Shown piece after piece: positions 42,908 to 52,644 of a stretch of 64,000 nt of DNA. A model generated the notes under the pieces. The model did not search any database. It saw nothing but the letters and a program-made list of their open reading frames with translations, and had not been told where the DNA came from. Numbering within the stretch: the stretch's first letter is position 1; each line of letters starts with the position of its first letter. The DNA comes from Gammaproteobacteria bacterium (GTDB taxonomy: Bacteria > Pseudomonadota > Gammaproteobacteria > Pseudomonadales > Pseudohongiellaceae), in contig JAWKZW010000001.1 in the NCBI GenBank assembly GCA_041395725.1, forward strand, positions 62,001 to 126,000, given 5' to 3'. The translations under genes and the position numbers were made by a program.

Positions 42908-44428
42908 ATGCTGCATCATCAGTTCATCAGGACGGCTAAACGCAACCTGCGCAAAACAGCGATCATCGACTGTAACAGGAATCGTGAGCTTAACTACGAG
43001 CAGGCTCTTATTGCCGCACTGATTCTCGCCCGCCGGTTTGGCAGGCTCGAGCGGGGCCGTATAGGTATCATGTTACCCACTTCTTCCGCCGGCGCCCTGG
43101 CTATTATTGGGGCCACAATGGCGGGCCTGGCGCCGGTGATGATTAATTATTCGACCGGTGCAGAAAAAAACTGCCTCTACGCGCAGCGCCAGTGCGACTT
43201 CAAAACCATCGTGACCACACGAGGATTACTGGACAAGACAGGTTGCCCGCCGTTACCGGACATGGTGTTCATCGAAGACATCATGGGCAGCCTCGGCAAG
43301 GGGGAGAAAGCCCTCGCCTTCTGCAAAAGCCGGCTGCCTGCAGGCCTGCTCTGTTTACTCAGCGGTAAGCGCAACAGCCAGGCCAGTGCCGTAGTGCTGT
43401 TTACCAGTGGCAGCGAAAAAGACCCGAAGGTGGTTCAGCTGACTCACGAAAACATCGAATCCAACATCGACGCCTTTTTCGAGATGATGAACATCGGCGA
43501 TTTCGCTAGCATGTTGTCGGTCCTGCCCTATTTCCACGTATTCGGACTGACTGTCAATCTCTGGACGCCGCTGACCCGTGGCATGACCTCAATCGATTAT
43601 GCCAATCCGCTGGAATTTAAAACCATTGCCAGGATCATTCGGGAAAAGAAGCCGGAGATCGTGGTGGGTACGCCCTTCTTTCTGGACGGCTACTTAAGGC
43701 AATCCAGCCCGGGCAGCTTTGCCAGTCTGCGCCTGGTCGTATCCGGCGCCGATAAGTGCCCCGAAACTTTGCGGGCCGGCTACCGGGCCAAGCATGGCAT
43801 CGAAATTATAGAGGGCTACGGCACCACCGAGACCTCGCCGGTAATTTCCGCCAATCCGAGGCAGGCCAACCGCCCCGGCAGTATCGGCAAACCCATCCCC
43901 GGCACCGAGGTGAAAATCGTCAACTACGATACCGGCGCGGAATGTGATATCGGTGAGACCGGGAAAATCATGGTCAGGGGCAAGGGTGTCATGCCTGGCT
44001 ATCTGAATGATACCGAAGAGACATCGTTGCGCCTTAAAGGCGGCTGGTATGATACCGGCGATCTGGGCTATGTGGACGAAGACGGTTATCTCTGGCATCA
44101 GGGCAGGCTGAAACGATTCGTCAAGATCGGCGGCGAAATGGTGTCACTGGTAAACGTGGAGGAAACGCTCAACGCGCTGACGCCGGAAGAAGTGGAATGC
44201 TGCGCCGTGGAGTTACCGGATTCCCGGCGCGGTTCGAAAATAGTAGCTGTGCTGACCCGGGAAGTGAATGAACAGGAGACCTTGAAAAAACTTGCCAGCC
44301 AGCTGCCTAACCTGGCCCTGCCTAAAAAGTTCGTGATAGTCCCTGAATTCCCCCGCATGGGCAGCGGCAAAACGGATTTTCGAACCCTGACAAAGATTGT
44401 CATTGAACAGGAAAGTGCGGAACGCTAG
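42908..44428 (+). CDS. AMP-forming acyl-CoA/acyl-ACP synthetase (Aas C-terminal-like)
   Basis: An ANL-superfamily adenylating enzyme, 506 residues. The ATP-binding signature is VVLFTSGSEKDPKVVQLTHEN, the A5 motif GYGTTETSPVIS, A7 YDTGDLGYVDEDG, A8 WHQGRLKRFVKIGGEMVS, and the catalytic lysine is in the final GSGKTDFRTL. Pairing SGSEKDPK with KIGGEMVS is typical of the synthetase half of Aas (acyl-ACP synthetase of lysophospholipid recycling). No acyltransferase domain is attached. A fatty-acid role is likely but not proven. The last codon and TAG lie at the edge of a 164-bp palindrome. Confidence 0.85.
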   Translation: MLHHQFIRTAKRNLRKTAIIDCNRNRELNYEQALIAALILARRFGRLERGRIGIMLPTSSAGALAIIGATMAGLAPVMINYSTGAEKNCLYAQRQCDFKTIVTTRGLLDKTGCPPLPDMVFIEDIMGSLGKGEKALAFCKSRLPAGLLCLLSGKRNSQASAVVLFTSGSEKDPKVVQLTHENIESNIDAFFEMMNIGDFASMLSVLPYFHVFGLTVNLWTPLTRGMTSIDYANPLEFKTIARIIREKKPEIVVGTPFFLDGYLRQSSPGSFASLRLVVSGADKCPETLRAGYRAKHGIEIIEGYGTTETSPVISANPRQANRPGSIGKPIPGTEVKIVNYDTGAECDIGETGKIMVRGKGVMPGYLNDTEETSLRLKGGWYDTGDLGYVDEDGYLWHQGRLKRFVKIGGEMVSLVNVEETLNALTPEEVECCAVELPDSRRGSKIVAVLTREVNEQETLKKLASQLPNLALPKKFVIVPEFPRMGSGKTDFRTLTKIVIEQESAER

Positions 44429-44590
44429 GAGGCTGACGGACTTAACCGATCGTAACGAGGGAAAGCCGGTTTGAGTCAGATTTTTCGACCTTTTGCGGCG
44501 AATAGTTGATCTATTTGACGAAAAAGATCGGGAAATCTGGCCGAATCCGGCTTTTCTGCAGTAGATCAATGTTAAGTCCGACAGCCTCCT
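44427..44590. repeat. 164-bp near-palindromic element at the end of the AMP ligase gene
   Basis: The terminal arms 44427-44446 and 44571-44590 match at 19 of 20 positions as inverted repeats. The interior arms also pair imperfectly, for example GAAAGCCGG near 44459 with CCGGCTTTTC near 44547. The whole block could fold as one hairpin. Its left end overlaps the stop codon of the plus-strand ligase and it lies between convergent genes, so it may serve as a shared transcription stop. It has no coding capacity and differs in sequence from the palindrome at 5690. Confidence 0.7.
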
Positions 44591-44606
44591 GGCTCAGAAA
44601 TCGGGA

Positions 44607-45599
44607 TTACTTGTACAGAAAACAGGAAACTTCCTGGCCAGGGGGTGCATGCTGGTCCTGCAACGGGATGAGGCGGGGAGTATTGGTTCGACACTCGTCC
44701 ATCACATGGGGGCAGCGCGGGTGAAAGGCACAGCCTGATGGCGGATCGATCGGAGACGGAACATCGCCCACCAGAACCTGCCGCTGACTGTGGTGCCGCG
44801 GGTCCGGTACCGGAATTGCAGAAATCAGCGACTGTGTATAGGGGTGCCTGGCATTCTCATAGATAGATTGGCCTGCCCCCTCCTCCACCAGCCTGCCCAG
44901 ATACATGATGGCAATGCGATCCGACACGTGCTTGACGACCGCCAGGTCATGCGCAATGAAAAGGTAGGAAAGATTGAACTCCTGCTGCAGGTCAATCAGC
45001 AGGTTCATAATCTGGCTCTGAATGGATACATCGAGGGCCGAGACCGGCTCGTCACAGATTATCAGCTTGGGGTTCAAGGCGATGGCCCTGGCAATACCAA
45101 TCCGCTGCCGTTGACCACCGGAAAATTCGAAAGGATAACGCGTGGCCGAACGGGATGGCAGCCCCACAATTTCAAGCAATTCCGCAACCCGTTTCTGACG
45201 GGCTTTGCGATTACCCATTTTATGAATGATAAAGGGTTCGGAAAGAATATCTCCCACCGTATGACGGGAATTCAGAGACTCCATCGGATCCTGAAAGATC
45301 ATCTGGATGTCCTGGCGGAACGGTTGCAGCTCACGGCCCTTGATATGAGTGATATCAGTACCATTGAAAAGAATCTGACCGCCGGTGGGATTATAAAGCC
45401 GGGTCACACAGCGTCCCAGCGTGGATTTACCGCAGCCGGATTCCCCGACCAGGCCCAGGGTCTCCCCTGGAGCGATAGTAAGGCTGACACCGTCGACAGC
45501 TTTGTTGAACTTGCCGGTGCGCATGAAAATTCCTTCCTTCACCGGGAAGTGCATTTTCAGATCACGGACTTCCAGCAGCGGCGCTTCGTTGTGTTCCAT
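44607..45599 (-). CDS. Peptide ABC transporter ATP-binding protein, OppF/DppF type
   Basis: Second ATPase of an oligopeptide/dipeptide ABC importer (330 residues). The Walker A GLVGESGCGKSTLGR, Q-loop and the ABC signature FSGGQRQRIGIARAIAL are followed by Walker B LIICDEPVSALDVS and the H-loop FIAHD. The C-terminal oligopeptide-binding extension has CAFHPRCPHVMDEC with Cys residues that bind an iron-sulfur cluster in some relatives. It follows the OppD-type gene by 1 nt and is the last gene of the five-gene operon. Confidence 0.92.
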   Translation of the reverse strand: MEHNEAPLLEVRDLKMHFPVKEGIFMRTGKFNKAVDGVSLTIAPGETLGLVGESGCGKSTLGRCVTRLYNPTGGQILFNGTDITHIKGRELQPFRQDIQMIFQDPMESLNSRHTVGDILSEPFIIHKMGNRKARQKRVAELLEIVGLPSRSATRYPFEFSGGQRQRIGIARAIALNPKLIICDEPVSALDVSIQSQIMNLLIDLQQEFNLSYLFIAHDLAVVKHVSDRIAIMYLGRLVEEGAGQSIYENARHPYTQSLISAIPVPDPRHHSQRQVLVGDVPSPIDPPSGCAFHPRCPHVMDECRTNTPRLIPLQDQHAPPGQEVSCFLYK

Positions 45600-45600
45600 G

Positions 45601-46596
45601 TTACTGCGCCTTCTCCTGGGAAATTTCCCGCCAGCGAATGCAACTCACACTGTGCACGCCATTCATTTTTTCAATCGGCGGTGGCAGTTTCGAACAGTCA
45701 TCAATCCGATACTGACAGCGATTCTCGAATCGACAACCAGGCGGCAAATCCATGAGACCTGGCACCATACCAGGAATGATAGGCAATCTGGACTTGGGTT
45801 CTGTTTCCAGCCGTGGAATGGAAGCCAGCAGTCCCTGTGTGTAAGGATGCCTCGGTCGATCAAAAATATCGTACACGGTTCCCTGCTCCGCTACCCGGCC
45901 AGCGTACATGACCACCACCGAATTCGATGTCTCGGCTATGACACCGAGATCGTGGGTAATGAGAATGACGGCCATACCCATCTGATACTGTAACTCTTTG
46001 ATCAGCTCGAGGATCTGGGCCTGGATAGTTACGTCCAGGGCCGTGGTCGGTTCGTCGGCAATCAACAGACTGGGCTTGCAGGCCAGCGCCATGGCGATTA
46101 CCACCCGCTGCCGCATGCCACCGGACAGTTGGTGGGGATACTCGCCCATCCGCAGGTCCGGCGAGGGGATACCGACTCTTTCGAGCATTTCGATGGCGTC
46201 CCGCAGTGCAGCCTGCTTGGAAATTTTCTTATGCAGAAAAATGACTTCTGTCAGTTGTCTGCCAATAGTATGCACCGGATTCAGGGCCGTCATGGGCTCC
46301 TGAAACACCATGCCGATACTGCCCCCTCGGATCTGCTCCATGCGGTCCAGCGTTGCGCGCGTCAGGTCTTCGCCACGCAACAGGACCTCACCGCCCATAA
46401 TGTGCCCCATGGGCTGGGGCAACAGACGCATCACGGACAGCGCGGTAACGCTTTTCCCGCAGCCGGATTCACCGACGATGCCCAGCGTCTCGCCGGCATC
46501 GACGCTGAAGCTGACATCGTCGACTGCCCGAACCCGACCCTCGTCGGTGTCGAATTCGGTGATCAGGTTATTGACTCTTAGAAGCGTGGCTACCAT
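45601..46596 (-). CDS. Peptide ABC transporter ATP-binding protein, OppD/DppD type
   Basis: First ATPase of the importer (331 residues). Walker A GIVGESGCGKSVTALSV, signature LSGGMRQRVVIAMALACKP, Walker B LLIADEPTTALDVT and H-loop LITHDLGV are complete. The C-terminal extension has the Cys pattern CRFENRCQYRIDDC. The gene follows the binding-protein gene by 6 nt and is followed by the OppF-type gene by 1 nt. Unlike E. coli YejF, where both ATPases are fused, they are separate here. Confidence 0.92.
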   Translation of the reverse strand: MVATLLRVNNLITEFDTDEGRVRAVDDVSFSVDAGETLGIVGESGCGKSVTALSVMRLLPQPMGHIMGGEVLLRGEDLTRATLDRMEQIRGGSIGMVFQEPMTALNPVHTIGRQLTEVIFLHKKISKQAALRDAIEMLERVGIPSPDLRMGEYPHQLSGGMRQRVVIAMALACKPSLLIADEPTTALDVTIQAQILELIKELQYQMGMAVILITHDLGVIAETSNSVVVMYAGRVAEQGTVYDIFDRPRHPYTQGLLASIPRLETEPKSRLPIIPGMVPGLMDLPPGCRFENRCQYRIDDCSKLPPPIEKMNGVHSVSCIRWREISQEKAQ

Positions 46597-46602
46597 GTCG
46601 GG

Positions 46603-48567
46603 TTACTGGGCACGGTACTGATCGTACACCTCGATATGGGGCTCAAAGCCGCGTCCGGCCCGGCGGGCTGCCAGGGTTTCCGTGCGGATTTCTTCATCAA
46701 TCCAGTGCACATACAGGCCTGTCGCGCTGTCTGTATACCGGTGATTGAAGCCCTCCGGCCACTGAATCCAGCGCCAGTAGCCGGTGCGATAAAACGGTTG
46801 CTTGAATCCCGGCACGAAGGAGGCGTGTTCAAAATGCAGCTCCTGCAAACGATGGGACAGCCGCATCTTCTCTTCGGTATTGGTGGAGGCATCATACTGC
46901 TCAACCAACGCATCTATTTCCGGGACCGCCACGGCCATCAGGTTGTTCGTCTGTGTTTTCAGCTTTCGCTCCGGATTGACACTGCCATCGGCTAAAAAGG
47001 CCTGGTCATAGGCGTTATCCGAGTGCAGGTACTCCCAGAAACGGGGATACTCTTCGAGGAAACTGCCGAATGCCGAGAAGCCGATTTCATGTTGTTTTTC
47101 CTGCACTTTCTTGAAGGCGGCGGTCTGGTCCAGCACTTCGATACGGAACTCCAGGCCGGCCTTGAGTGCTTCTTCCTTGAGAATCGTCAGGACGTCCTGT
47201 AAGGACTCATAGCCGGTTGTCACCGTGAAGGCCAGGCGCTGCCCCTGTTCATTAACCAGCACACCGTCGGGACCACGCCGGGTGAATCCTGCCCTGGCAA
47301 AATACTCCTGGGCTTTATTGATATCGAACGGCCGCGCCTTTACATCCGGGTTGGTATAACGACCATAGCCGTCGTTGGCGGTATTCAGGCGCTCATAATC
47401 GCCTCGGAAGAAATTCTGAATGACCAGATCAAAATTGGTGGCGTAGTTAATACCGATACGAACATCAAGGTTTTCCAGCAGCGGCCTGTCCGTATTGATC
47501 CACAGACCATAAGTGGGACGCGGCCACTGATTGTAGAAGACTGCCTTGTGAATGTATCCGTTCTGCACATCCGGGTCTGTGTCAGGCAGCTTTTCGTACC
47601 AGTACTCCGCCAGATTCAGGTTAAAGGTTTCTATGTCTCCCCGCTTGAAGGATTCAAACACCTTCGGCGTGTCACGAATTACAGACAGGTAGATGCGGTC
47701 CATGTTGTAGCGATTACGCCAGAATTTCTTGTCCTTGGCCCACCAGTTCTCATTTCTGCTCAGGGTGATGGATCGCCCCTTGTCCACATCCTCGTCATGG
47801 ATCACGTAAGCACCGGTCGTGGGGACAAAGCGCCACTGGTACCGCTCGACGAAATCGTCCCCCAGCTCACTGTAGAAATGCCGCGGTGAGGGGGTGTGCT
47901 CAAGAGCGTAGGAAAGCAGATCCGGGCGCGGAACCGCCGTGGTGATTGAAATTGTATGGTCATCATACTTGGTGATGTTGTCGTAATTCACCGTGTAAAA
48001 ATTGTTGTACCAGGGTGCGACGATATAGGACGACTGGTTGAAAAAGAACAGGAACAACATGTCGTCGGCTGTCACAGGCTCGCCGTCTGACCAGCGGGCA
48101 TCTGGATCCATCTTGATATAGACCGTGTGATTCTCCTCATCGACAGCCCAGGCCGAGGCGACGCCGGGATAGAACTCATATTCCTCCGGGTGGCGATGAG
48201 CCAGGCTCATAGCGACGTCGTCGAGGATATAATTGCGGAAAGCACCATTTGAATCAGGCCCAACGTGACGAAGAGTCCGGGGAAAATCAGCGATGGCGCC
48301 GTAGTAAGTACCGCCCTTTTTTGCATTCGGCGAACCGATATCGGGCAGATCGCTGCCGTCCTCCCAGACCAGGCCCGCTGGAATGTCAGCCGGGGTCTTG
48401 AAGCGGAAAAAGTCTGAATTTGCCGCATAGTAGGCTTCCACCTCCGCATTGATATCCCTTGCGGGTTCACTCACGGTGGATGCGCTGTCTGTATCACTTG
48501 ATTCGCCACAAGCCACCAGCAGCGCCATGGTTAGTAACGCAATCAATCGACTGACCAGCTGGTTCAT
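46603..48567 (-). CDS. Periplasmic oligopeptide-binding lipoprotein (family 5 SBP, YejA-like)
   Basis: Substrate-binding protein of the ABC importer, 654 residues. The lipoprotein signal ends in LLVAC. The family 5 core follows: SPNAKKGGTYYGAI near the start, KMDPDARWSDGEPVTADDMLF, and the central GRSITLSRNENWWAKDKKFWRN. The long form with LRHVGPDSNG, RNYILDD and a Trp/Tyr-rich pocket resembles YejA, which carries peptides. The ATG at 48567 has GAGG 8 nt upstream; an earlier ATG at 48600 would lengthen the signal peptide without benefit. It follows the permease gene directly. Confidence 0.88.
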   Translation of the reverse strand: MNQLVSRLIALLTMALLVACGESSDTDSASTVSEPARDINAEVEAYYAANSDFFRFKTPADIPAGLVWEDGSDLPDIGSPNAKKGGTYYGAIADFPRTLRHVGPDSNGAFRNYILDDVAMSLAHRHPEEYEFYPGVASAWAVDEENHTVYIKMDPDARWSDGEPVTADDMLFLFFFNQSSYIVAPWYNNFYTVNYDNITKYDDHTISITTAVPRPDLLSYALEHTPSPRHFYSELGDDFVERYQWRFVPTTGAYVIHDEDVDKGRSITLSRNENWWAKDKKFWRNRYNMDRIYLSVIRDTPKVFESFKRGDIETFNLNLAEYWYEKLPDTDPDVQNGYIHKAVFYNQWPRPTYGLWINTDRPLLENLDVRIGINYATNFDLVIQNFFRGDYERLNTANDGYGRYTNPDVKARPFDINKAQEYFARAGFTRRGPDGVLVNEQGQRLAFTVTTGYESLQDVLTILKEEALKAGLEFRIEVLDQTAAFKKVQEKQHEIGFSAFGSFLEEYPRFWEYLHSDNAYDQAFLADGSVNPERKLKTQTNNLMAVAVPEIDALVEQYDASTNTEEKMRLSHRLQELHFEHASFVPGFKQPFYRTGYWRWIQWPEGFNHRYTDSATGLYVHWIDEEIRTETLAARRAGRGFEPHIEVYDQYRAQ

Positions 48568-48600
48568 AGGAATTACCTCTGTTTGATTAAATACCTGCAT

Positions 48601-49674
48601 TTATTTGTAGACGGTGTACTTTTTGGGATCAAACGCCTCTCTGATCGCCTCACCGATAAAGGTCACAATGGTCAACAGTATAACAAGCGTGGTGAACGCT
48701 GAAGTAACAATCCAGGGAGCGGTCCGCAGATTAGCGGTACCCTGTTTTAGAAGCTCACCCAGGCTGGGCGTCGGAGGCGGCAGACCAAAACCAAGAAAAT
48801 CCAGCGCCGTGATGGCGGTAATGGCAGACACGATAGTGAAAGGCATAAAGGTCACCAGGGTTGCCAGCACATTGGGAAGGATATGCCGGAAAATAATCCG
48901 GCTGTTGGACGCACCGATTACGCGGGAAGCAGCCACATAGTCCCGCACCTTCTCCTTATAAGTTTCCGTCCGCATGTAGTAAGTCATCGAAGTCCAGGAG
49001 AACAACACCATCACCACCAGCAGAATAGCAATCCGCACTGGAACACTGTAGGCCGCCGGTATCACGGAAAAAACAATAATCACCATGTAGAGAAACGGGA
49101 TATTGCTCCAGATTTCGATCAGCCGCTGAAACAGCATATCGAACCAGCCTCCGAAAAAACCCATCGCACAGCCGATCGCGACCCCCAGCAGGTACACGCT
49201 GACCATAAAGCCGAGAGAAAATATCAGTGCCGTCCGGGTTCCAAAGAATAAGCGCGCCAGGATATCGCGGCTGGTACTGTCTGTACCCAGATAATGTTTG
49301 GCATCGATGTCCGGTGGTGCGGGACGAAAGATTCCTGAAGTCGCATCGTTCTCAAAGGGACTGTAAGGAATAAGAGGCATCAGCACCCAGTTGTCACCGC
49401 CCTGCGCCTCAAAGTAGCCCTGCAGGTCGCGGTAGTTCACTTCGTAATCATAGTCCAGACCGAAATCTGTGCCAGGGTGAAAAGCGCCGTAAGTAGGAAA
49501 ATACAGCTCTCCCTCATACTTGACCGCGACGGCGCGGTTGTTGACCAGCAACTCGCCGAACAGGCACAGAACCAGAAACACTGCCAGTATGACAAAACTG
49601 TAATAGCCCCGCTTGATCTGCCTGAAGCGGCGCAGTTTTTTCAGTGTCTGTGGATTCAGCCTTAGATTCATCAT
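48601..49674 (-). CDS. Peptide ABC transporter permease, YejE/OppC type
   Basis: Inner-membrane subunit, 357 residues. After one N-terminal helix (SFVILAVFLVLCLFGELLV) comes a long periplasmic loop (about 50-130) that includes DFGLDYDYEVNYRDLQGY, as in YejE. Further membrane helices follow with the HYLGTDSTSRDILARL motif and the ATPase-contact EAA loop (RDYVAASRVIGASNSRIIFRH), then GFGLPPPTPSLGELL. It sits between the YejB-type gene (9 nt upstream) and the binding protein. Starts at MM; the second ATG (49671) is an alternative. Confidence 0.9.
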   Translation of the reverse strand: MMNLRLNPQTLKKLRRFRQIKRGYYSFVILAVFLVLCLFGELLVNNRAVAVKYEGELYFPTYGAFHPGTDFGLDYDYEVNYRDLQGYFEAQGGDNWVLMPLIPYSPFENDATSGIFRPAPPDIDAKHYLGTDSTSRDILARLFFGTRTALIFSLGFMVSVYLLGVAIGCAMGFFGGWFDMLFQRLIEIWSNIPFLYMVIIVFSVIPAAYSVPVRIAILLVVMVLFSWTSMTYYMRTETYKEKVRDYVAASRVIGASNSRIIFRHILPNVLATLVTFMPFTIVSAITAITALDFLGFGLPPPTPSLGELLKQGTANLRTAPWIVTSAFTTLVILLTIVTFIGEAIREAFDPKKYTVYK

Positions 49675-49683
49675 GCTCTGTGA

Positions 49684-50706
49684 TTAATTGAAGCGTACGC
49701 GGGGATCAACCAGCGCCACCAGGACATCGGAAATTATATTACCCACCAGTAACAGGACGCTGGCGAGCAGCACAACCCCCATGACCACCGGGTAGTCACG
49801 GTCCAGGATAGCTGTCAGGCCCAGCAGGCCGAAGCCATTGATATCAAAAATGCTTTCGATCAGGAAAGAACCTGATACCAGCAGAACAATATTCTGGCCA
49901 AATGTGGTGGCTATCGGAATCAGCGAGTTGCGCATGGCATGCTTCACAACAGCAGTCTTGAAAGAAACACCCTTCGATATCGCGGTGCGCATGTAATCAG
50001 ACGCCAGGTTATCCATCAGGTGGTTTTTCAGCAACAGTGTCACCAGGGCAAAACTGCCGACCAGGTAACAGATCAGTGGCAGCACCGAGTGATTGACCAG
50101 ATCCATAACCTTGCCCCACAGGCTGAGATCGTCGAAGCGGATGCTGGTAAACCCGCCCATGGGGAACCATTCCAGCCGCACCGAAAAGTAAAGCAGCAGC
50201 AACGACCCCAGCGCGTAGCCGGGAATCGCGTACCCGACAAAGATAAAAATAGAGGTGATATTATCCACCGCGGTACGGTGTCTGACCGCCTTGATCACGC
50301 CGAGGGGGATACACACCATGTAGGTAATAACCAGCGTGATCAGACCATAGTAGAGCGAAACCGGGAACCGGTCCCGGATGACATCCCACACCGGTTCGTT
50401 ATAGCGATAGGACGAACCCAGATCGCCAGTCGCCACCTTGCCGACCCATTCCACATAGCTTTGCAGTACCGGCTTGTCAAACCCGTAGTACTCACGCAAC
50501 TGATCCAACTGGCTTTCAGACAGCGCCATGTCCTGCCCCGCGCTGCGGGACGCACTCCCGGTCTGGGCGTTCAACTGTTGAGCTTCCATGATGGCCCGCT
50601 CAATGGGACCGCCGGGTACCAGCCTGGTGATGAGGAATACGATGACGGTGATACCGAGCAGGGTCGGGGGTATCAGTAACAGACGTCGGATGAAGTAATC
50701 ACGCAT
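49684..50706 (-). CDS. Peptide ABC transporter permease, YejB/OppB type
   Basis: First permease of the operon, 340 residues. The N-terminal MRDYFIRRLLLIPPTLLGITVIVFLITRLVPGG is typical of OppB/YejB, followed by a Gln/Ser-rich periplasmic stretch (LNAQTGSASRSAGQDM), YGFDKPVLQSYVEWV and GDLGSSYRYNEPVWDVI. Six membrane segments and the EAA loop SDYMRTAISKGVSFKTAVVKHA are visible, and the C-terminus has DPRVRFN. It is the promoter-proximal gene of the operon SBP-permease-permease-ATPase-ATPase, transcribed on the minus strand. Confidence 0.9.
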   Translation of the reverse strand: MRDYFIRRLLLIPPTLLGITVIVFLITRLVPGGPIERAIMEAQQLNAQTGSASRSAGQDMALSESQLDQLREYYGFDKPVLQSYVEWVGKVATGDLGSSYRYNEPVWDVIRDRFPVSLYYGLITLVITYMVCIPLGVIKAVRHRTAVDNITSIFIFVGYAIPGYALGSLLLLYFSVRLEWFPMGGFTSIRFDDLSLWGKVMDLVNHSVLPLICYLVGSFALVTLLLKNHLMDNLASDYMRTAISKGVSFKTAVVKHAMRNSLIPIATTFGQNIVLLVSGSFLIESIFDINGFGLLGLTAILDRDYPVVMGVVLLASVLLLVGNIISDVLVALVDPRVRFN

Positions 50707-51216
50707 GCAGGTTGCCAGGTCCCTTCAGTTAATAGCGGTAATCAATAGCGGTAATCGCTTACCTCAGCCGCACAAATGGCCCAACGTGGAATATTGCCAT
50801 AATTCAACGCGTTGTGACATGGAAATCGGCCAGTTTATTCATCCGGCAGGCGTCATGAAGGAATCTGTCCGGGGCAAACTGGCGGACTGTCAACGCCGAT
50901 TACCGGCCAGCTGTCACCACTGGTTACGCACCGGCCCGGAAGTGACTTTTCAGTGTGATCACCAGTACAATTCAGGTGCGATTCCGGTTCTCCTCGGCAG
51001 CCAGTTGCCTGTAGGTTGCAGACCGAACTCGGGTTTTTGCCGATCACTGCCAGAGGGGCAGTGACGACACCGCGGATTCAGGAGAATCCCGGAGACCCGT
51101 CGCAAACAGGGAGGTAGCATCCATGTGACTGGAACAACCCGCCAGGCTATTGTCAGGCCTTGCTTCATTGGTACTGGTTGTCAGCGCAGGGCGACCAGCG
51201 AAAAAGTAGCCCCAGG
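50707..51216. other. Gene-free stretch upstream of the Yej-type operon
   Basis: About 510 nt. Near its left end (50731-50756) two identical 13-bp units, AATAGCGGTAATC, lie in tandem, in the likely promoter/leader region of the peptide transporter. The rest has only short unsupported frames. Confidence 0.4.
50731..50756. repeat. Perfect tandem 13-bp repeat
   Basis: Two adjacent identical units (50731-50743 and 50744-50756) lie 25 nt before the start of the YejB-type gene on the minus strand. They could be regulator half-sites or a slippage product. Confidence 0.6.
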
Positions 51217-52644
51217 CTAAAGCTGGCTCACTTGCAATGCATCCCACACAGAAATTGCCCTGGCGGGATTGCTGTGTCGCACCAGGTAACGCACCGCCAC
51301 TGTGGACGCCCTCAACTCACCGTCAACGACAGCCGGCCTCAGATGCAGCTCTTGAATAGGTGCGATCAGCCGTTGACTGAGGTCTTCTTGTCTGCTGTCA
51401 GAGTTCTCTCCGAAGCGAATCTCTGAGGCGGTTCCCCAGTTGGTCCTCAGGGTCCCGCCCAACCAGGCTTTTGTCGACTTGAAAGGATCCAGCAGCAGTT
51501 CGGCCTCGGCACTGAGATAACTGTCCCGCCGGCCCGGCAGACCTGGAGAATCAGGTAGAGTGGCGGCAAATATACCCGGAAAATACGCCGATCGTTCAAT
51601 CAGTGTGAACGGACCGGTCCTGGCCATGTCGGCCGCCGCGAGGGCCGATTCCAGATCCAGGTACAGGGCTGGCCGCGGCAGAGTGACGGGTTGCGCGAAC
51701 AGGGCATCCAGTTTTTGCCGGTCAATTCCCGCAGCCTGCAGACGCTTATACAACCTGGGGTATTCCTGCAGCGCTTCCCGCTTGTTAAACAGCAGCTGCC
51801 AGTCGGCGATACTGATATCGATCATCGCCAGTGCTTCGGCATTGTCAGGCTGCAGCTGTTGCACCTGATCCCGCACATCCCACAGCGCCCCAAGGCCCGC
51901 ATTATAACGCTGGAGCAACGCTTTTTTGCGGTCGTCCACCCTGCCTGATTCCGGCATATGGCTACGAATTTTGAATCCAATCTGGTCGCCGAGCCTGATT
52001 CCCTGCGCCTCAAGATGATGCTTCTGTGCCAGTGAGTAGGCGACCCGGGCGCGGACTTCCAGGCTGTCCTGACGACTTGCCAGCTGGAAGGCCAGAGTGT
52101 TCAGGCGGGTGGCGTCCTTTAAGTGCTGCACCACACGCACTTCCTGATCATCGAACACGCCCCGCAGGTGCGTATCGCTCGCCCACATGAGATGTTCCAC
52201 CTGCTCTTCCACGCTGCCCTGAAAACGTTCCGCATACAGCCACTGCAGGTGCTCAAGCTGTTCGGTTGCAGCCTGCCAGGCGCCCCGCCGGATATCATTT
52301 TCTATCGTTTGTTCTATTATTGAATATTGTGATGCCGCGAAGAGACCGTCGCGAATACGTACCACTTGTGCCGCATGACTCAGTGACTCCCGGGCATCAT
52401 CGAACCGGTTTGCAAGGACCTGGGTGCGAGCCAGTTCCAGCAGGGGCTCAAGAAGCTTATGGTTTGCGTAGTCCCGGTGGCTTTCCAGCGTCGCCACCAG
52501 AGACTGCTGATTCTGGATCTGTTGTTCCAGACTTTCGAAATCGTTCCCGAGTGCAAGCGGCACCCAGCTGCCGACCGGGAGGCCTGCCAGAATTACCAGA
52601 ACCGTGCGGCGGGAAATCCGCTTAAGCGTATGTATAAAAATCAT
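51217..52644 (-). CDS. Exported helical-repeat (TPR-like) protein of unknown function
   Basis: A 475-residue protein with a possible signal sequence (RRTVLVILAGLPVGSWVPLALG). The middle (about 60-330) is almost all amphipathic helices with a TPR-like spacing, for example LLELARTQVLANRFDDARESLSHA. The C-terminal third is beta-rich and contains YFPGIFAATLPDSPG and a terminal VRYLVRHSNPARAISVWDA. It could be a scaffold or part of an envelope complex. I recognise no named family. The gene is alone; a perfect 21-bp palindrome lies just upstream of it at 52667-52717. Confidence 0.5.
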   Translation of the reverse strand: MIFIHTLKRISRRTVLVILAGLPVGSWVPLALGNDFESLEQQIQNQQSLVATLESHRDYANHKLLEPLLELARTQVLANRFDDARESLSHAAQVVRIRDGLFAASQYSIIEQTIENDIRRGAWQAATEQLEHLQWLYAERFQGSVEEQVEHLMWASDTHLRGVFDDQEVRVVQHLKDATRLNTLAFQLASRQDSLEVRARVAYSLAQKHHLEAQGIRLGDQIGFKIRSHMPESGRVDDRKKALLQRYNAGLGALWDVRDQVQQLQPDNAEALAMIDISIADWQLLFNKREALQEYPRLYKRLQAAGIDRQKLDALFAQPVTLPRPALYLDLESALAAADMARTGPFTLIERSAYFPGIFAATLPDSPGLPGRRDSYLSAEAELLLDPFKSTKAWLGGTLRTNWGTASEIRFGENSDSRQEDLSQRLIAPIQELHLRPAVVDGELRASTVAVRYLVRHSNPARAISVWDALQVSQL

